64,000 bases of DNA from Euphorbia lathyris (GCF_963576675.1 NC_088911.1:29124501-29188500), one strand, 5' to 3'; numbered from the stretch's first letter, positions 31,720 to 43,361 are shown. Made by a program: numbers and translations. The notes: generated from the letters alone by a model not told the origin.

Positions 31720-31990
31720 GTATCTGTCGCACCACGAAATAGTGCGACAATGGCCTGGTGGTTTAATGTTGTCGCATTTGTCATATTTTTTTCACGATGC
31801 GACAGAATCCAGAAATATGAGACTGTCATACCTGTCGCATTTTTTAGGGCGCGACACTCTCTCTTAGTATAAGTTTGTCGCTTTTGTCGCATTTTTCAGG
31901 GTGCGACAGACTCTCTTAGTATAAGCTTGTCGATTTTGTCGCATTTTTTAAAGGTGCGAAAGACTATCTGAGTATAAGTTTGTCGCTTTT
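31720..31990. repeat. GTCGCA / TGCGAC palindrome array, left
   Basis: Repeats such as TGTCGCATTTTTCAGGGTGCGACA occur four to five times as short inverted pairs. Related clusters with GTCGTA variants lie at about 33000-33260, 34590-34790 and 35030-35115 inside the same MULE. They resemble subterminal protein-binding sites. Confidence 0.75.
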
Positions 31991-32027
31991 GTTTGTTAAT
32001 ATGTGTTTTTTTCTCAAATGTAGAAGT

Positions 32028-32799
32028 ATGTCGTTTGGAACTGTTCCCTGTATGTTATTGTGGCACGACCATTGGGAAACCGTTCGAGAAGATATGACAT
32101 ACGTGGGCGGTCAATCGAAGTTGTTCCGTTTTGCAACTAACATCGACTTGCAAATGTTAAAAGTGAAAGTGTACACTTCAGTAAGTATTAGATGATATAA
32201 TGGAGGATCGAATTTGGAATGATGATGATGGTTACGATCCCAATGATGGTTATGATGATTATGATGCGTATCCCGATGATGACTATGAAGTACCTATTCG
32301 GCAGAGTGAAGCTAGCGGTGTCAAAATAGAGCCGCAAGTTGATCATGTCCCAAAATATACTGAGGATGATTCAAAAAGGCAAAGAAGAATGACTGATCCA
32401 TTGCGGTGGATTCCATGTCTACACCTGTATAAAGTTGTTGCAACGTTTAATTTAACGGATGCATATCAGTGGGTCGATCCTTACTATACGAACGAAAAAG
32501 TGAAACTAACATGGGTTGAGTCTATTTATATAGTTGGTCACCAATCAGAATGGTCGACCTGCGAGCCCCCTATGAGAATTCTGCCCCCTAAAGTTCTTAG
32601 TAAGCCATCTAAGGGTCGTCCAAAGAGTCAAAATAGAATACCATCACAAGGCGAAGAAGTAGTTCGCACAACATGCAGCAGGTGTGGGAATACTGGTAAT
32701 AATAGGATGAATTGTCATCGTCCGCTTCCAAATACAATACGGATGCCAACTAATATCTCAACTTCTGCAGCAAACTGTTCGAGGAATATGGACACTTAA
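32028..32799 (+). pseudogene. MuDR-type transposase with catalytic core deleted
   Basis: The N-terminal part (32028-32180) contains HDHWETVREDMTYVGGQSKLF, which matches the ubiquitin-like N-terminal region of MuDR transposases. A GTAAGT donor then follows. The next ORF (32200-32799) starts with an acidic D/Y-rich stretch and passes at once into the C-terminal part: a partial SWIM remnant (IPCLHLYKVV), WVESIYIVGHQSEW, then a knuckle CSRCGNTGNNRMNC in which the usual His is Asn. No DDE residues remain. The gene lost its centre by internal deletion, which is common in MULEs, and cannot encode an active transposase. Confidence 0.75.
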
Positions 32800-32999
32800 T
32801 TTCTGAAGTTTATGTACTTTAAAACTTTTATTTGTGAGGTTTATGTACTTGATGGATTAAAACTTTATTTGTGATGATTGGGTAATTAACCTTTTAAAAC
32901 TTTATTTGTTAGGTTTATGTACTTTATTAAAACTTTCCACATTTGAAGTAGTATGACGTTGTCACATCTATCGCATAGTTGCAATTTAAATACCAAATG

Positions 33000-33260
33000 A
33001 GTACATAAAATAGTCTATCGTACCTGTCGTATTTTTTAAAGTACGACAGGTGACAGAATATATAGTCTGTCATACGTGTCGTATTTTTTAAAATACTACA
33101 GGCGACAGAATATATAGTCTGTCGTACCTGTCGTGTTTTTTAAAATACGACAGGCGACAGAGCATATTGCATGTCGTACCTACGACAGGCGACATAGCAT
33201 ATTGCATGTCGTACATGTCGTAGTTTCATGTACTAAATCTACTACCCATGTCGCACCTGT
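33000..33260. repeat. GTCGTA / TACGAC palindrome array, centre
   Basis: At least five units of CTGTCGTACCTGTCGTATTT paired with AAATACGACAGGCGACAG, forming consecutive hairpins. It lies between the plus-strand transposase remnant and the minus-strand DUF1985 gene, where both would terminate. Confidence 0.75.
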
Positions 33261-33358
33261 CGTATTTTAAACATCAATGTACTAAACTATAGTTTTAACA
33301 TCAATGTACCAAATAACATATTACATATCTGTACAACAAATGTACTAAATTACAATGT

Positions 33359-36200
33359 CTAACTATCAGACAAAAGCAAACTTGTTTCTAGATTATCTAC
33401 TAATAACTTCTGATGATACAACTTGGCTGCAAAACGCAATCTAAAATGGATGTCATACGATCCGTCAAAGTTGCACACAAACTGATCATGTCGGGTTTCA
33501 CGCCATACAACTTGTTCGCTTACCTCAAACAATGTCTGTATTTCAGACAATTGCGCGGTCTTTAACTGTGTCCACCGAAGCACGCGGGGAATGGTTGATT
33601 CAAATTCGAGTCTTATATAAAAGATATTGGTAGCTTTCCATATCTCACAAATCCAAACCTATCATGAAGCAACAAGTATACATAAATATTATATACACTA
33701 TAACAAGTACACATAAAGCAGACAAGTATACAAAAATTTCATACCTAGATTGCATGACTAAAACCATACAGTTGATATGGAATCCGGCCTTTCACCTTTT
33801 TCCCCTCAACCATATCCTGAAAACTTTGCTTATTTAGAGCCGAATTCAAAGTCTTCAAGCTCTCATTAAAAGCCACCACACCCCACGGATACTTGTGGAA
33901 CATCTTTGGGAACTCAGCAAGGGTCATAATGTAAAGACAGACCTTTCGTGTGAGCTTGTGTTCCAAAATGTTGCCATGTATGAAATACAGCATTGCCATC
34001 AAAACTGCATCACCATCATCTTGCTTGGGCCAATCCGTTCCTGTGAACTTCCCATATATGTCTTTGTGTTTTACATTAGCAACCTTTCCAAAAAACTTCT
34101 CCTTAAATCCTCCCTTAGTCTTCATCTTCTTCATCCCTTTCGTTATTGTTTTTGTGCTTCTAAAGGGCAATCTTGTAATTATCCCAAACTCCTTTGCAGT
34201 GTATCTCAACTCCAATCCCCTCACATTTAAACATATCTCCTTATCACATGTTTCAACTAGAGTAATCTGTCTAGTTAACAACGTGTGGATAAACAACCCG
34301 GACAGAGAGGGAAAATCTCGTCTAAGATAATCTCCGAAACAGCATGCCCTAAATAAGTCTAATTGTTTGGGAGTCAAATTTTTTCTGATAACTGCATGCA
34401 CGGCCGTGTTAAACCTGTTAGATAATTGAGCGGATGAATTTAGGGCAAATGGGTATTTGAACTTTATATCAGTCTTTCTCCTTTTGTTATGTTGTGATAC
34501 CCTTTGATGATGCTGCAAATAAGACAAATAATCAGACAAATACAGAGAACATAGTAAATAATAGAAAATATACGTCAAATAACAGAATCTATAGGCTGTC
34601 GTAACTGTCGTATTTTAAAAATGCGACAAGCGACATAATAAATAGTCTGTCGTACCTGTCATATTTTAAAAAAATGCGACAGACGATAGATTATATAGCT
34701 TGGCGTGCCTGTCATATATTCAAAAAATGCGACAGGTGACAGATTATATAGTCTGTCGTACCTGTCGTATTTTTTAAAATATGACCGCACATTCAGAACC
34801 AAATCATATGTAGTAAGCAAAATGAATGGAAGAAGTCAAAAGGAAGTACAAATCAAGTGTTGGTTCAAAAGTAAGTACACAGGTTATGGGATCATAAAAT
34901 GCAGATGTTAGTTCAAAAGGAAGTACAAATCAAGTGAATGCATAACAAAAACAAATTTTAAAAACATACGAAGTATCCTACTAATTTGTAATGCTCAACT
35001 AATCAAGTGAATGCAACATATAGCAAAAAAATATAGTCTGTCGCATATTTCGTATTTTCAAAAAACGCGACAAATTACATACACTATACTATGTCGCACT
35101 TGTCGTATTTTCAGAAAATGCAACTGATAAACCTAACAAATAATGGAGGGCTTAGGATGAGGTCTAGTTCAATTGTTGTATCCTTAACAAACGCACCTGT
35201 TTGACTAGCTTGTTCAAGATGGTTATTTATGAAATTTTAGGGCATTTGGTGGATGATTTGATGCTTAATAAGTATGTTGTAAGTTATGATCTTAATGGTG
35301 AGTTTGGCATCTCACAAATGTTGGACTTGGATTTTGCAGGATTGCCCAGAAGTGCATGCTAATGCAGCCGGAACACTTTGTGCAATTGGACTTGCTGCTA
35401 AAATTTCCAGCCCAAAGTACTGTTCTTTTCTCTTTTTTTTTGTGACACAAACAGTTTGTAGCAATACAAATCATACAAACCATACAAATATAAATATGAT
35501 TTACCAACAATACAAGAATATACCAACAATTTACCAACAATACAACAATTTGCCAACAATTTGCATCAAAATACATTTTCTCCCAACCTTGTCTTTCAAA
35601 ACTTTCATTTCTGCTATTCATTCTTTCTTACTGTATATAATTCAACAACACAGAAACAAGAAATCACAGATTCTATGAACATTTTCGAATCATACAAATA
35701 TACCAAATATCCCTACATACATTTTCGAAATAAGAAATTCGCAGATTCTAAGAACATTTTCAGACAACGCAACTGATAACCTAATATACCAAAATCATAC
35801 AAATATACCAACAATTTACCAATAATTTGCAGCAAAATACGACAGAAAACGCAACTGATAACCTAATATACCAAAATCATACAAATATACCAACAATTTG
35901 AAGCAAAATACGAAAACACAACTGATAACCTAATGTACCAAAATCATGCAAATTAACCAAAAATTTACCAACAATTTGCAGCAAAATATGACCGAACGCA
36001 ACTGATAACCTAATATACCAAAATCATACAAATATACCAACAATATACCAACAATTTACCAAAAGTACGATAAAGTTCAACGTTTGCAGCAAAATCATAC
36101 AAATATCCAACAATTTACCATACGAACGATGAAAAGAAATGAAAAGTTAAAGATTATTTACCTTTCGCTTGCTTCGGTCTTCCTTTTTACCTTTACCCAT
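33359..36200 (-). pseudogene. DUF1985-type MULE gene with a stop at a splice junction
   Basis: Exons are 36200-36162 (MGKGKKEDRSKRK), 34512-33745 and 33658-33359, with GT..AG introns and phase 0 throughout. The second exon is a DUF1985 domain: RRDFPSLSGLFIHTLLTRQ, LRYTAKEFGIITRLPF, then DAVLMAMLYFIHGNIL. DUF1985 usually sits before a Ulp1 protease domain in plant MULE proteins. Here the last codon of the second exon is TAG beside the donor (ATC TAG|GTATG). The third exon continues with VWICEIWKATN and FESTIPRVLRWTQL, so CAG to TAG is the likely lesion. No Ulp1 catalytic motifs follow. The lesion is inferred; the reading is otherwise open. Confidence 0.7.
34590..35115. repeat. GTCGTA / TGCGAC palindrome arrays in the DUF1985 intron
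   Basis: Units such as GTCGTAACTGTCGTATTTTA and AAAATGCGACAGGCGACA occur at 34590-34790, with a smaller group at 35030-35115. Both lie inside the long first intron of the minus-strand gene. Confidence 0.65.
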
Positions 36201-36748
36201 GGTGGAACGCGATTGCCGAAAAGAGGTGCTTTGCCGGAATGAGGTTGTCGTTTGCTTTGCCCTAAAATTGCCCTCTTTCTTCCCTTTTCTCTCACGTTTG
36301 CTTCGCCTAGGAATTCGCCCTAAACTCATCGGAGAAGGAGGTTGTCGCCCTAAAATCGCGGATGCTTCGCCGTTTGCAATCTCCGAAGAAGAAAGTTGCC
36401 GGAGAAGGAGTTGCTTCGACCTCAAATCACCGGAGAAGAAGGTTGCTGGAGAAGGAGTTGCTTCGCCTAGAAAATCTCCGGAGAAGGAGGTGGTTGTCGC
36501 CCTAAAATCGCGTTTGCAGTCGCCGGAGAAGAATGTCGCTGGAGAAGGAGTTCCGAAATCGCGGATATCGCTGGAGAAGAAGGTCTCTTCGATATGTTTC
36601 TGGACAGGGGTGAGGGAGGGGAAAAGACAAGGGTATTTTTGTCCAAATACAATGAAACTGTCTAGATTTGTAAAAAGTTGGAGAACTAGGCTAAAAACGT
36701 AAATGGGTTTTTAAATAGGGCTAGTTTTGTAATTAACCCATTTCGGTA

Positions 36749-36785
36749 TTGGTAAAGAGATAATTAACAATAATTATCTCCAACA
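36749..36785 (-). repeat. Left LTR, remainder
   Basis: TTGGTAAAGAG through CCAACA completes the left LTR after the MULE and its right target duplication. The polypurine tract (GAGGGAGGG on the minus strand) follows immediately at 36786. Confidence 0.92.
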
Positions 36786-37468
36786 CCCTCCCTCAAGCTG
36801 ATAGCGAGAGTGAACCAAAAAGCGAGAGAAAAGCATAATGAACTGAGCTCTTTCAAATGGCTTGATTAAGATATCCACAACTTGGTTAGTCGGAATGAAG
36901 CGGATGCCGTGGTCAAGTCATGGACAGATTGAAACCTCCTATGAGTGAATTGAAGAAGAAGACATGATTTTCCAACTCAAGTTTTGTCAATGATGATGTA
37001 CTTGAAGAGGTAGGCGTAAGAAATATCTTAAAGTGGATTGATCCGATCTTGGAGGACAATGAATAGAAGAAATAGAAGAAACCCCCAATTATATGCATCA
37101 ATGTAAACCAATTTTAACCCTCAAATCATCAACAAATCAATGAATAGAAGAAATAGAAGAAACCCCCAATTTACAGCAAACCAATCTCAATTAATTCAAC
37201 AGAACCCATCAAAATCACAGCAAACTAGATAAGTGAAGGGCAGAATGAGTGATTCAAGAACGAACAGCGCAGACAGCCCAGAACGAGCGAACATAAGACT
37301 GCAGACACAACCGTAAGCAAGAAAAGACACAAATGAGGAAGAAAGGTCGAGAAGGAAGTATTTTTTTTTTTATTTTTTTTTCTAAAACAAAGATAGACAG
37401 GAAGAATGGTTGACGGGATGAACTTAAAAAACAAAAAGAGTTTCTTGAACAGAAACTGACGGGAAGAC
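36786..37468 (-). pseudogene. Copia pol C-terminal tail
   Basis: Read on the minus strand just before the polypurine tract, the sequence encodes DHGIRFIPTNQVVDILIKP then FERAQFIMLFSRFLVHS. This is the expected end of copia RNase H and its tail (compare the family motif ADIFTKPL). The remainder to 37468 is degraded, with a duplicated GAATAGAAGAAATAGAAG block at about 37070 and 37141. Nothing else of gag or pol survives. Confidence 0.7.
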
Positions 37469-37513
37469 TTAGGCATTGCTTGGATGGAGGTTAGTGAAGG
37501 TTCATTAAAGTAA

Positions 37514-37534
37514 GGGGGGGGGGGGGGGGGGGGG
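37514..37534. repeat. Poly-G run of 21 then G-rich tract
   Basis: Twenty-one consecutive G's are followed by AGGAGGGGAGGGGAGG. The tract can form G-quadruplexes. Its length in the assembly is uncertain because homopolymers of this size are read poorly. Confidence 0.9.
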
Positions 37535-38091
37535 AGGAGGGGAGGGGAGGTTATTAAGGAAACCTTGCCTGGATAGATGGTACAGAATTATGAGGTTAAA
37601 TAATTAACCTTGCTTGTTTGGAAGGTTTTATAAAGGGAGGTTAAATGAATATGTTACTAAAATGCCCCTAATTTAAATACAATACAAAAAGTATAATATT
37701 ACCATTACACATTCATACATTTTTCATCAATATATAATAAAAAGTAATATAAAATCAACATTAAAATAAAATCCAATAGTAGAAATAGTATTATATAATA
37801 AAATAAAATCCCATAAATTCAACCAACATGGTTAATATTTTAAATACACCAAAATTGTTCCAAAAATTTATCATAAAACACATTAATATCCAAAATATGA
37901 TCAATCTTAAAATTAATCCTTTCCAAAAAGATAAAAAAAACAAAGGTTGCTTGAACTTTCCTCCATACTTCCAAACAAGCCACGAAACCTACGTAAAAAA
38001 AACGTAAAAATAAATATATTAGGATATAATAAAGAGATTAATATTAGAATTAAAATTAAGAAATCATTTACAATCAAACCTTATATTACGG

Positions 38092-39135
38092 TTACATCAT
38101 CTCCAACAAAACATGCTTGCGTTGATGAATTGGACACTTAAGCAAAGCATCCACCATGTTTGGATTTTTTGCAAGAAAAACATATGCACGTGCAATAAGA
38201 TTTGACTCAAGTCCCATTTCTTCAAGCAAAGCCCACACATCATAATTTGAAGTTGTATTTTTCGCTAATATGGCATTTGTCATCATTTCCGACGATTCCT
38301 TCATAGCATTAGCCATTTTATCCATTGAATTGGACAAGATTATGAAACCGCCATCATCATTATTGGACATTTTAGCTTTTTTTGACTTTGTGGAACCCGG
38401 GGGTTCGGAGGTACTTCGGTGCTTTCTTCCTCTAACAGCTCCAATGTCAATATCATCATCAATATTTTCATATTCTCTCACATTTTCCAACCTTATATCA
38501 TTTTGAGAAATCCTAAAATCAATTTCATCAATTGTGTTATTAAAAACGGGGTTAACATCTGTGTTGTTTCTTCTCCTATTAGCAATCTCTATTGGATCTT
38601 CAGAACATTGGCATGTTGCCCTATCTTGTCCATAAAGCTCAGCTAGCTTTGCATAATTTCTAATACGCTTGTTCATCCATTCTTGAGCTTTAGGATTAGC
38701 CTAAACATGAATAATATTTATATTACATATTTAATAAATAGAAAATCAAAAAGACATATTTATACTAAATAAATACAATATTTACCTCAATTAATTGTTT
38801 CCACACCTCAGGTTCAGCACTCCACATTTCAGTCATTGGATTCCAAGCAAAACCACTCATCTCATTCTTGAAAACATCATAGCAACGGGTGAATGTTCTT
38901 TTCAAGACTTTGATTCGGTTTTGAGTCTTTTCCTTGTCAATCGGTTTATCGGGAAATTTTTCTTTGATCACCCGCACAATATTATCAACGCATATGTAGT
39001 AAATGTTCCTCCAACTCTATTCCCTTCATTATTTTGATGCAAGAAAGCATCAATTAAAGCATCATCCATAATAGGTGTCCAAGTACATATAACAGCATCA
39101 CTATTACTTGGATTAAGTGTTTTTTTTGGCGGCAT
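38092..39135 (-). pseudogene. Harbinger ORF1, Myb/SANT-like protein, one-base frameshift
   Basis: Exon 1 (39135-38786) starts MPPKKTLNPSNSDAV and holds a Myb/SANT-like domain (WTPIMDDALIDAFLHQ, then KTQNRIKVLKRTF and WNPMTEMWSAEPEVWKQLI). Exon 2 (38700-38092) starts ANPKAQEWMNKRIRNY and continues through an acidic, basic and helical tail. A base is missing at about 38985-38995, where the frame shifts between TFTTYA and VDNIVRVIKEKFP. In PIF/Harbinger elements this protein binds DNA and brings the transposase to the ends. It would be functional but for the single deletion. Confidence 0.8.
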
Positions 39136-39320
39136 ACTTACAACTACAAAACAAAAAAGATGATAAACAAACTAGAAAAATCAAACAAATATTTATACTA
39201 AATAAACACAATAAATTTACCTGGCAATCACTTCAAATAATACAAAAAATAATATTCAAAGAAACAATTTGTTCATCAAAACTAATACATCACTTCAAAT
39301 AACACAAAAGTACAATCAAA

Positions 39321-40731
39321 TCATTGAATATAGTTTGCCCACATTTCAGCAGCTATAGAATCCCTGATCATCTCCCCTTTTCTAGTTTCTTCATTGTTTT
39401 CTCCACTAACATGATGTTCTTGATGGAGATTTGTAACATTTTCAAGTTCATTATCAACTTCAGCAAGTATTTCAGCACTTGAATTGGTACCCATTAAGTA
39501 GTTATGCAATATACAACATGCACAAATAATTTCATTTTGTGTTTTAACATTATAGTGTGGCTCCGTTGAGCTTCTTATAATAGGAAATCTCTTCTTAAGT
39601 ACTCCAAATGAATGTTCGATTGCATTGCGTAAGGATGAATGACGAAGATTAAACAATTCACGAGCATTTTGTGGAGGATTTCTTGAATACTCTTTTAAGT
39701 GGTATCTCCCCCCTCTATAAGGTGTTATAAGTCCACTTCTCAACATGAATCCAGCATCAACAAGGTAATATTTTCCTAAACACGTAATAAACTTTGTTAT
39801 TACATTATCTACATTATATATATCCTAATAAAATCAAGCCATTCACAAAATTACCTTCTGGTATTTTAAGAGGGTGTTGTCTAGATAATGCATTTTTAAT
39901 GATTTTTGAGTCTGATGATGTCCCTTCCCACCCAGTCAACACATATGTGAATTTTAAATCAAAAGTACAAGCAGCTAATACATTTTGGGTAGGATATTCT
40001 TTCCTTCCACGATATTTGGGAGCATCTACACGACACGAGAAACTTTTACTCTTATATGTGTCCCATCTATAGCATCTACACGACACGAGAAACTTTTACT
40101 CTTATATGTGTCCCATCTATAGCACCCACACAATCCTGACAGTAAATTTTTTATCTTTAATACATAAAGAATACATGTATCCAATCAAATAATTAAAAAC
40201 TTAATAATTAATCACCTTGAAGTACGGATAGAATCTATCCTTTGTCAATATTTCGCTAGGAATTTGTGAACCATCTGGTTGTTTCAAAAACATGGTGTGC
40301 AATGCTACTATGGCATCAAAAACATTGTGAAAATGGCGACTTGTTGTCTCACCGGAACGACGAAAAAAGAAAGAAATTTCACGATGAGAAACATTATGTC
40401 CTAACAACCAAAGGGCTTTTGCTACTTGCTCTTGGACACTTACTTTAATTGTTGGTCTAAGACCACTATGTCTAACTAATAAATTACACAATCCTAAAAA
40501 AGTTGAAGCACTCATTCTTATAACATTGTGACAAAGTCTACTTGACGATAAATGTGCCATTAATTCATCTCTTGTTTGTTCCCCTTCAACCCTTAACTCA
40601 CGTGTTATTTGACACTTATCACGTTTATGCTCCGCATACCAATCAACTACAGCGCAAACAGCTTCAATCGCATGAATCATAATCAAATTATTCATATGTT
40701 GCATTAACAACAAATTACGTTCATCTTCCAT
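39321..40731 (-). pseudogene. PIF/Harbinger DDE transposase, broken by a 50-bp duplication
   Basis: Exons are 40731-40216, 40135 to about 39857, and 39775-39321. The N-terminal part has VQEQVAKALWLLGHNVSHRE and FRRSGETTSRHFHNV. The catalytic region shows GAIDGTHIRVKV (first Asp), GWEGTSSDSKI (second Asp), VDAGF, and RNAIEHSFGVLKKRF (Glu). A perfect 50-bp tandem duplication at 40021-40120 repeats the AIDGTH codons and shifts the frame, and each copy also contains a 5-bp duplication (CGTGTCGTG). The DDE residues are all present but cannot be read as one protein. Confidence 0.88.
40021..40120. repeat. Perfect 50-bp tandem duplication in the transposase
   Basis: Positions 40021-40070 and 40071-40120 are identical (AGCATCTACACGACACGAG at each start). 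Perfect identity implies either a young event or an assembly artefact. Confidence 0.95.
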
Positions 40732-40942
40732 CTAAAATAAAAATAAAAAGGAAAATTGTATTATAAAAATAAAAAGGATAAATAAGATAAATTAATCCAA
40801 ATTGATATAATTATATACCATGTAAATAATATAATACTTGTAAAAATAAATGATACAAGTAATTACATAGCAAAATAGAACAACAAAAATAAATACAAGT
40901 AAGACAAATAGAACAGATAAATTTAAATCCATAAAGCAAAAA

Positions 40943-41533
40943 GGGTTAAGGTGCAAAAATACCCCTAACGTGTTGGGGCAGGAGCAATTTTACCCCTAAC
41001 ATCTAAAATGGTGCAATTTTACCCCTAATGTTGGAAGCCAAGATCAATTTTACTCCTAACGTTGATAAATTGGGTCAATTTGAGAAATAATTCATCAAAT
41101 TGTCTTCTCGGCCATGAATATTGTCATCTACACTTCACACATGCGTTATTTTATAGTAACAAATCACAAACATATGTTGGGATGTGAAAAAAATAAGAAA
41201 AAAATATTAAAAATATACTATCTTTTGTACGAATTAGACAAAAAAAAATTCAAAAAATTCACCGAATTTATAAATATTAATCTCTAATTTTATTGTTAAA
41301 TTACAAAAAACATTATATCCTTTTTTTCAGAACAAATTGATATGCAATTGGTACAAAATAAAGAAAAAAAGACTGTATTTTATAATAGTGTCTGAAATTG
41401 ATCCAATTTATCAACGTTAGGGGTAAAATTGCTCTTGGCTACAAACATTAGGGGTAAAATTGCACCATTTTAGACGTTAGAGGTAAAATTGCTCCTGACC
41501 CAAAACGTTAGGGATATTTTTGCACCTTAACCC
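40943..41533. mobile_element. Complete Mutator-type MITE with 9-bp duplication
   Basis: Starts GGGTTAAGGTGCAAAAATAC and ends with its inverse GTATTTTTGCACC-type terminus (..TTTTTGCACCTTAACCC). Flanked by AAGCAAAAA at 40934-40942 and 41534-41542. It is 591 bp and non-coding. The terminal inverted repeats, about 130 bp, are made of repeated CGTTAGGGGTAAAATTGC-type units. Truncated relatives lie at 9974 and 28996. Confidence 0.95.
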
Positions 41534-42465
41534 AAGCAAAAATAAATACAAGTAATTATGTTAAATTATTTTTAAATGATACAAAATAGAACAGAAAAAA
41601 AAAACAATCTAAAAACAATAGAACAACAAAAAATAAAATAATAGACAATAGCTTTCGTATATCAGAGCCAACAAAAATAGAACAGCAAAAACAGAGCCAT
41701 CACAAAAACAGAGCCAACGAAAATAAAACAGTAAAAAAAAGAACCAATCTCAAAAACATAGAACAACAAAACTGAACCACCAAAAACAGAGTCACGCTTT
41801 CAGACGAGAAAATCAAGAGCAAGAGAGAGAAGGAGTTGGATAGAGAGAGAGATTTATTTCGTCAAATTAAAAAAGATAATCAGAAAGTTGTTTTGTTTGG
41901 GTTCAGAACACACACAAAAAAGCCACATGTACAGCAATTGGAGCTTCAATGGAAGGATGAAATCGTTGGACAACATTCACGTTTCTTCTAACGATTATAA
42001 AAAAAAACCAACATTGAAACCATCCACAGAAAGAAAAAAAAAACAGAAGGATGAACATTCATGTTTATAAAAAAAAAAAACCAACAATAATCTGGACTTA
42101 CCTTGGCAAGGAGAAAATTGAGACCACAAGAAGAGAAGTTGGAGCAGCAAGGAGCAAGGAGAAAGCAAGAAGTCGCAGAGACAGATATATAATATAACAA
42201 TACCGTTTACAAATTGGAATAGGACAATTTAGAGATTAAAAAAATTATTTAAGGGTAATTTTGTCCAATTATTTTTTGTAATCCCGAGATCCCACCAATT
42301 TGGTGGGACTGAAATGGGAGGTATTTCAAGGTTATAAAACCTCCATTTAAATCCCATTTAATCTTGAAAAAACTTTACTCTCTATTAAATTCCTTCCCAA
42401 GCAAGGTTACATATAAAAACTCCCTTTAAAAAACCTTCACTAACCTCCATCCAAGCAATGCCTTA

Positions 42466-42839
42466 GAGCATCTCCAATACTAACTAGCTATTTGGCTCTC
42501 TAAAATAATATAAAATATTAGTTTAGCTAAATTTAACTAGCCAAAATTATGTTTTGCTCCAACCATGTTAGCTATATGACTCTCTATTTGATTATTTCAT
42601 CATTAAAAGTGATTAAATTTAAAGAAGAAAAAGAAAAAGTAGAAAAAATATAAAGAGGAAAGAGAAACAATGAATAAAAAATAAAAATAGCTGGCCAAAG
42701 AGACTAGCCAAATTTAGCTAGTGAAAATGGCTCTCTATTTATTTTAGAGAGCCATGTCACCTTGTTGGAGTGATCACTCTCTAAATGGCTAGCTAAATTT
42801 GACAATTTAGAGAGCCATGTCACCCTATTGGAGATGCTC
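42466..42839. mobile_element. Tourist-like MITE sharing a TTA with the Harbinger element
   Basis: The ends GAGCATCTCCAATACTA and TATTGGAGATGCTC are inverted and flanked by TTA (42463-42465 and 42840-42842). The left TTA is also the right target duplication of the Harbinger element. The interior has GAGAGCCATGTCACC twice and no ORF. Confidence 0.9.
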
Positions 42840-42842
42840 TTA

Positions 42843-43343
42843 GGGAAGGCACATCACTCTAAAATTGACAAACGACTCGGGAAGACAAGAGAAGACGCAA
42901 TAGATGGAGAATGAAGGGCTTCTGGTGTATGAGTTTCGAGAAAGGAGAGTGAAAGAGGGATGGAAGCACAACGAAAGAGGATGGGAAGAAGAACTAGAGA
43001 TGAATTCATGTGTTGTTCGGTCGGTTTTGGGGGAAGAGATGAGAGAGTTTAGGATTTTCTGGGTAAATAGGAAGGAGCCATAATCGAATAGTGAATGTAA
43101 CAGAAAAAAATACTTTGCCAAGACTATAACTGAAGTAAGGAAGGTAGGAACTATAAAATGACTCAATCAGTGTTTAACGGAAAGTAAATCACCATCCTGA
43201 GGATGGTTGAAGGGAAGATGTCGAGTCAGTGATATATGTGAAGGAGGGAGGAAGAAAAACAGCAAAGTCAATGACCGGAAGGACGATAGATTTGACACAT
43301 TGGAGGCCGGATTTTAGAAAGAGGATACGAAGCGGAAACAGGA
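42843..43343. other. Copia interior next to the primer-binding site
   Basis: The remaining internal sequence of the copia element (its 5' leader on the minus strand). No gag is recognisable. Confidence 0.6.
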
Positions 43344-43361
43344 GTGGTAGCTCTGATAACA
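43344..43361 (-). promoter_or_regulatory. Copia primer-binding site
   Basis: On the minus strand the sequence reads TGTTATCAGAGCTACCAC immediately inside the right LTR, close to the initiator-methionine tRNA site (TGGTATCAGAGC) used by plant copia elements. Confidence 0.8.

Larger units (their letters stand above)
31241..36739. mobile_element. MULE with about 117-bp terminal inverted repeats, 9-bp duplication
   Basis: The termini read TGGGACAATTACAAAACTAG and, from the right, GGGTTAATTACAAAACTAG, and stay similar to about 31358 and 36624. Flanking 9-mers are ATTTCAGTA (31232-31240) and ATTTCGGTA (36740-36748); the intact right LTR shows the empty site ATTTCAGTATTGG. The element carries a transposase gene lacking its catalytic core (plus strand), a DUF1985-type gene (minus strand) and arrays of GTCGCA/TGCGAC palindromes. 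It is therefore a defective MULE. Confidence 0.92.
37472..42462 (-). mobile_element. PIF/Harbinger element with both ORFs, TTA duplication
   Basis: The termini are GGCATTGCTTGGATGGAGG and its inverse CCTCCATCCAAGCAATGCC. TTA flanks both sides (37469-37471 and 42463-42465). Two minus-strand genes are present in the usual pairing: a Myb/SANT-like ORF1 and a DDE transposase. Both are damaged by small lesions. A Mutator MITE is nested at 40943-41533. A run of 21 G's lies 42 bp inside the left end. Confidence 0.95.

Noticed and set aside
36147..36702. Longer ORFs on both strands near the right end of the MULE
   Set aside because: They arise from repeated CGCCGGAGAAGAAG-type units in the 5' region of the DUF1985 gene. 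Only the short first exon at 36162-36200 is supported by splice phase.
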